This document shows, in pieces, positions 60,631 to 64,000 of a stretch of 64,000 nucleotides of DNA. The first letter of the stretch is position 1, and every line of letters begins with the position of its first letter. The notes under the pieces are model-generated. The model made no database searches. It worked only from the letters and a program-made list of their open reading frames with translations, and was not told the origin of the DNA. Origin of the DNA: Lachnospiraceae bacterium AC2029 (GTDB lineage Bacteria; Bacillota; Clostridia; Lachnospirales; Lachnospiraceae); the NCBI GenBank assembly GCA_000703065.1, contig JNLK01000001.1, positions 3,556,001 through 3,620,000 of the forward strand, in the 5' to 3' direction. The translations under genes were made by a program, and so were the position numbers.

Positions 60631-61524
60631 ATGGGAAGTATCAGAAGACGCTGTATGATGTGCATTCTTGCACTTGCGATCGTTCTTTCGGCGATCATGA
60701 TCCCGGATATCCGGACGGAAGCGGCAGCCGGAGAGATCGATCCGATCAAAAATTATATGGAATCGTCGATCCGTGACGAATCCTACATTCATTTTTATTA
60801 TACTCCGAGTGAAAAAGAATCCAGAGTGGTAGCCTCTGTTATCGCGCCTACCGGCGAGGTTAAGCAAATCTTCCTTAACGGTTCCGGAAAAAGACAGAGA
60901 TGCTTCATCAAGGTGATCATGTATATCGCCGGAACGTATTCGGTCCGCCTGCAGGAGCAGGTAAGAACCATATCGGGCGGTTGGATGGACAGTTCGGTTA
61001 TGGCGGTGGTCGGAATAAAGGTGACCGGAAGAAAGAACGGCTGGGCAAAAACCAACGGACAGTGGTGTTATTACAACAGCGACGGAGTCCGCCAGTATGG
61101 CTGGAAGAAGATGAACGGAAAATGGTACTACCTGGATGAGCTTTGGGAAAATATCTATACCGGCTGGCAGAAGATCAAGGGGAAATGGTACTATTTCACC
61201 GCCTCCGGACAGGCTGTGGTCGGCTGGATGAGAAGCGGCGCCAACTGGTATCATTTCAATACCGGATGCTGGATGGATACCGGATGGAAGTTGATCGACG
61301 GCAAATGGTATTACTTCAAGACCGATGGTGCCATGGTCAAAAACTGGAAGCTGATCAGCGGAAAATGGTACTACTTCGGTTCCGACGGGATCATGAAGTC
61401 CGGCTGGATCCTGATCAGTAACAAATGGTACTATCTGAAGGACGGAGCCGCTGTCATGGGAGGAACCATTACCATTGACGGAAAAGTATATCGGTTTGAT
61501 AAGAACGGAGCGCTGGTGAAATAA
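60631..61524 (+). CDS. Secreted cell-wall-repeat protein
   Basis: A 297-residue secreted protein without a recognisable enzyme domain. Signal peptide (CILALAIVLSAIMIPDIRTEA), a short beta-rich region to ~130 (YYTPSEKESRVVASVIAP), then about eight YG-type repeats (GWKKMNGKWYYLDELWENIY, GWKLIDGKWYYFKTDGAMV). AAAAGGAGGGG precedes the ATG. It may be a wall-attached adhesin or scaffold. Confidence 0.87.
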   Translation: MGSIRRRCMMCILALAIVLSAIMIPDIRTEAAAGEIDPIKNYMESSIRDESYIHFYYTPSEKESRVVASVIAPTGEVKQIFLNGSGKRQRCFIKVIMYIAGTYSVRLQEQVRTISGGWMDSSVMAVVGIKVTGRKNGWAKTNGQWCYYNSDGVRQYGWKKMNGKWYYLDELWENIYTGWQKIKGKWYYFTASGQAVVGWMRSGANWYHFNTGCWMDTGWKLIDGKWYYFKTDGAMVKNWKLISGKWYYFGSDGIMKSGWILISNKWYYLKDGAAVMGGTITIDGKVYRFDKNGALVK

Positions 61525-61579
61525 CCTGATATGCCGTATATAATTCCCGGTAATATACACATGCCGGGTTTAAGAAAAA

Positions 61580-61629
61580 GGGGACGGTTCTGGATGATCA
61601 TGAAATACTGATCATCCAGAACCGTCCCC
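61580..61629. repeat. 21-bp perfect palindrome, REP-like
   Basis: Arms 61580-61600 and 61609-61629 are exact complements around TGAAATAC. The ends GGGGACGGTTCTGG and CCAGAACCGTCCCC resemble the REP sequences linked to RAYT (Y1-type) transposases in Firmicutes. It lies in an intergenic region after the wall-repeat gene and could also stop transcription, but has no T-run on the right side. Confidence 0.7.
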
Positions 61630-61632
61630 GGC

Positions 61633-61743
61633 TTACGCAGTCATCTTCCTTTCCGTTTGATTTCGTATGTAACAGAAGATCTGCCCTGACGGTATATTAT
61701 GATCCGGACCCTTACTGAGACACTGTACCTGTCCCTCTGTCAT
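61633..61743 (-). CDS. Possible 36-residue small protein
   Basis: Reading the minus strand from ATG 61743, after AAGAGGTGCC, the frame gives MTEGQVQCLSKGPDHNIPSG to a stop at 61633. It lies directly after the PHP phosphatase gene. No family is recognised; it may be chance. Confidence 0.25.
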   Translation of the reverse strand: MTEGQVQCLSKGPDHNIPSGQIFCYIRNQTERKMTA

Positions 61744-61759
61744 GATCCGGCACCTCTTA

Positions 61760-62569
61760 CTACAGCGGGTGGAACTCCGGCTGAAGCTTCGAGAAGGTAC
61801 AGTAGTATTTGAAGCCCAGGGACCTGCAGAGCTCACGTGCTTCATCAAAGGCATAACCAACATGAACATTGTCATGACTGTCACTTCCGAAGGTAATGAT
61901 CTCACCGCCCATTTCCTTATACAGCTTCAGAAGATCCGGATGGGGGTGAGCAAAATCCATTCCCCGGTACAGGGAACCGGTATTCACCTCAATGCCTTTC
62001 CCTTCATCCAGGATCCTGCGGAAAATAGCTTCAAACAGATCGAGATAATCATGGATGCGATAATTCTCCGCCTTCGTCGGACCATAACGGACGATATAGT
62101 CCAGATGTCCGTAGACATTGTAGTCGGAAAAATGCTCCACGGTGTACAGGATCTCCTCGAAATACCTGCGATAGCCTCCGGCCTCGCCCCATTTTTCAAA
62201 ATAAGCGGGGTAGTAGGGATCGAATCCGTCCACCACATGGGTGGAGCAGATGATAAAATCGAGGCAGGGATATTTGGAGGAAAAATCGGACAATGCCTCG
62301 CAGGTGGATCGCATAAGCCCCTGCTCGATACCGATCTTCAGGTTGAAGTCAGGAGCCAGTTCCTCCTTCAGCGCCTGAAGTGCGGAAAAATATCGGTCAA
62401 AGTCCAGATCAAAGCTGCACTCGGCGATGCCCGGCGGAAAATCATGATCGTAATGATCCGTTATACAGATTTCGTTCATTCCCTTTGCTTTCGCAGCTGC
62501 GATCACATCCCGTAAGGGAGTTTTGCAGTCACCGGAAAAGCAGGTGTGCAGGTGATAATCCGGATACAT
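61760..62569 (-). CDS. hisK: PHP-domain histidinol-phosphatase
   Basis: A PHP-family phosphoesterase of 269 residues, most like histidinol-phosphatase HisK/HisJ. Metal ligands are in DYHLHTCFSGD, ICITDHYDHDFP, IGIEQG, ICSTHVVDG, YGHLDYIVRYG and ITFGSDSHDNVHVG. The ATG follows AAAGGGGACAG. The gene is alone; in many Clostridia it completes histidine synthesis away from the his operon. Confidence 0.9.
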   Translation of the reverse strand: MYPDYHLHTCFSGDCKTPLRDVIAAAKAKGMNEICITDHYDHDFPPGIAECSFDLDFDRYFSALQALKEELAPDFNLKIGIEQGLMRSTCEALSDFSSKYPCLDFIICSTHVVDGFDPYYPAYFEKWGEAGGYRRYFEEILYTVEHFSDYNVYGHLDYIVRYGPTKAENYRIHDYLDLFEAIFRRILDEGKGIEVNTGSLYRGMDFAHPHPDLLKLYKEMGGEIITFGSDSHDNVHVGYAFDEARELCRSLGFKYYCTFSKLQPEFHPL

Positions 62570-62816
62570 GGCTGTCCCCTTTCGTATCTATGGTCTCATA
62601 AATGACCTTCTGAGAATATCCTCCCGAAGGTTAATCACTTCGATACATTGTCGATTATATGGTCCGGGGGATGAAATGGCAAGTATCATTACCTATATAA
62701 TAGGGCACTTTTTTGAAAATGCGTGAAAATCAGCCGGAAACTGCGGACTGTGGCAGAGTTTTCCGTGAGGAGCCCCATTTGACCGCCTTTATTATGAAAA
62801 AATTGTGAAAACTCAC
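62570..62816. other. Intergenic region between hisK and gap
   Basis: Between the minus-strand phosphatase and the GAPDH promoter there are about 250 bases with no ORF of interest. AT-rich stretches (TATTATGAAAAAATTGTG) and a short poly-T at 62707 are seen; no regulatory RNA is recognised. Confidence 0.5.
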
Positions 62817-62845
62817 TTGAAATATACCCCTAAAAAAGGTATTAT
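62817..62845 (+). promoter_or_regulatory. gap promoter
   Basis: TTGAAA (62817-62822), exactly 17 bases, TATTAT (62840-62845). The start of transcription would be near 62852, 47 bases before the coding region. Confidence 0.78.
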
Positions 62846-62898
62846 AGTTCTATGTGAGTGATACGTTCACAAAGTATATTTCTAGGAGGAAATGACAA

Positions 62899-63951
62899 AT
62901 GGCAGTTAAGGTAGCAATTAATGGTTTCGGTCGTATCGGTCGTCTGGCTTTCAGACAGATGTTCGGCGCAGAGGGATATGAGGTAGTTGCAATCAACGAT
63001 CTGACAAAGCCTTCCATGCTGGCACACCTGCTGAAGTATGATACTGCTCAGGGCGGTTACGCAGGAGTGATCGGTCAGAATCTTCATACTGTTACAGCTG
63101 ATGATGAGGCAAATACGATCACAGTTGACGGAAAGACCCTTCAGATCTATGCAAAGGCTAATGCAGCTGAGCTTCCGTGGGGAGAGATCGGTGTAGACGT
63201 AGTACTTGAGTGTACAGGTTTCTACTGCTCCAAGGATAAGTCCCAGGCTCATATCGATGCCGGCGCTAAGAAGGTTGTTATTTCCGCACCTGCTGGCAAT
63301 GATCTGAAGACAATCGTATTCTCCGTAAACCAGGATACACTTACAGCTGATGACAAGATCATCTCCGCTGCATCCTGTACAACAAACTGCCTTGCACCGA
63401 TGGCTAAGGCTCTGAATGATTATGCACCGATCCAGTCCGGTATCATGAGCACAATCCATGCATACACAGGTGATCAGATGATCCTTGACGGACCGCACAG
63501 AAAGGGCGATCTCAGAAGAGCACGTGCCGGCGCTGCAAACATCGTTCCGAACTCCACAGGAGCTGCAAAGGCTATCGGCCTTGTTATTCCTGAGCTGAAC
63601 GGAAAGCTGATCGGCTCTGCACAGAGAGTTCCGGTTCCGACAGGTTCCACCACCATTCTTACAGCTGTTGTTAAGAAGGCAGGCGTTACCAAGGAAGACA
63701 TCAATGCAGCTATGAAGGCAGCAGCAAGCGAGTCCTTCGGCTACAATGAGGATCCGATCGTATCTTCCGACGTTATCGGTATGAGATATGGTTCTCTGTT
63801 CGATGCAACTCAGACAATGGTTGCTCAGATCGCAGATGATCTGTATGAGGTACAGGTAGTTTCCTGGTATGACAATGAGAATTCTTACACATCTCAGATG
63901 GTAAGAACCATCAAGTACTTCGCTGAGCTTGACAGCAGTCTCAATGACTAA
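62899..63951 (+). CDS. gap: Glyceraldehyde-3-phosphate dehydrogenase
   Basis: Oxidises glyceraldehyde-3-phosphate to 1,3-bisphosphoglycerate with NAD in glycolysis. The 350-residue protein has the NAD motif [15 protein letters not shown], catalytic Cys in [34 protein letters not shown] and [19 protein letters not shown] precedes the ATG. Its codon use looks biased to preferred synonymous codons, as in highly expressed genes. The start of a downstream gene is not seen before the window ends. Confidence 0.97.
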   Translation: MAVKVAINGFGRIGRLAFRQMFGAEGYEVVAINDLTKPSMLAHLLKYDTAQGGYAGVIGQNLHTVTADDEANTITVDGKTLQIYAKANAAELPWGEIGVDVVLECTGFYCSKDKSQAHIDAGAKKVVISAPAGNDLKTIVFSVNQDTLTADDKIISAASCTTNCLAPMAKALNDYAPIQSGIMSTIHAYTGDQMILDGPHRKGDLRRARAGAANIVPNSTGAAKAIGLVIPELNGKLIGSAQRVPVPTGSTTILTAVVKKAGVTKEDINAAMKAAASESFGYNEDPIVSSDVIGMRYGSLFDATQTMVAQIADDLYEVQVVSWYDNENSYTSQMVRTIKYFAELDSSLND

Positions 63952-64000
63952 TCAGCCACGCGACCTCGAAACATATTAAAACCTATCTGGGGCTCGGTCT

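Noticed and set aside
1-64000. CRISPR array, prophage or integrated element
   Set aside because: No direct-repeat array, integrase, capsid or complete transposase is seen. DUF5131 and the excisionase-like HTH alone are not enough.

Overview
The window reads as chromosome of a Clostridia bacterium, most likely a gut-type Lachnospiraceae. This is inferred from the gene families (intracellular GH13 and GH2 enzymes, ZnR-TIR proteins, STAS/SpoIIE modules, SPFH proteins with zinc ribbons, YG-type cell-wall repeats), strong AGGAGG ribosome sites and sigma-A promoters with 17-bp spacers. There are no rRNA genes, no tRNAs that I could find, no CRISPR array and no complete transposon.

Layout. 1-1322 holds the 5' part of a GH2 glycosidase (minus strand). 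1635-12451 is a sucrose phosphotransferase locus: ptsI, an amylosucrase-like GH13, a LacI-type repressor, a HAD phosphatase, a sucrose-type EIIBCA, HPr, a ROK fructokinase and a GH32 sucrose-6-phosphate hydrolase. Two promoters with nearly identical LacI-type operators lie before ptsI and the EII gene. 12658-16650 (minus) carries a beta-helix lipoprotein, a small-molecule kinase-like protein and a LytS/YesM-type histidine kinase. 16813-22324 carries a phosphatase, an alpha/beta hydrolase, a standalone condensation-like domain, an acyl carrier protein and a second GH13. 22411-22992 is an HTH-receiver regulator whose promoter is a 57-bp near-copy of the histidine-kinase promoter, so the two are probably a split two-component pair. 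23147-24841 is a three-domain fusion (DUF5131, DUF4186, DEDDh exonuclease).

25056-27343 is an M23 cell-wall hydrolase behind a possible leader-peptide attenuator. 27479-32234 is an operon led by a cyclic-di-GMP-I riboswitch and encoding an HTH protein, an SPFH/zinc-ribbon protein, a membrane protein and a ZnR-TIR protein that is frameshifted at an A7 tract. 32955-40365 has a peptidase, an ABC importer without a binding protein, MazG, a macro-NADAR fusion, a NERD protein and a nitroreductase. 41308-48030 has a TetR regulator with palindromic operators, remnants of an ABC exporter, and a partly decayed partner-switching module: an intact SpoIIE phosphatase, an RsbW remnant cut after about 11 codons, a HATPase-like/DAACS transporter fusion and a STAS gene collapsed to 29 codons. 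48085-50524 (minus) is a vWA/substrate-binding pair. 50612-61524 has LarE, an M6 protease, PncC, then a coherent block of standalone thioester reductase, STAS, SpoIIE-RsbW fusion, FakA-like and DegV/FakB-like proteins, and a cell-wall repeat protein. 61760-63951 holds a histidinol-phosphatase and GAPDH.

The most interesting candidates are the riboswitch-controlled SPFH-TIR operon, the thioester-reductase/partner-switch/fatty-acid-kinase block (possibly linked to the condensation-ACP pair), and the unusual domain fusions. Functions are inferred from recognisable motifs only; no database search was run.
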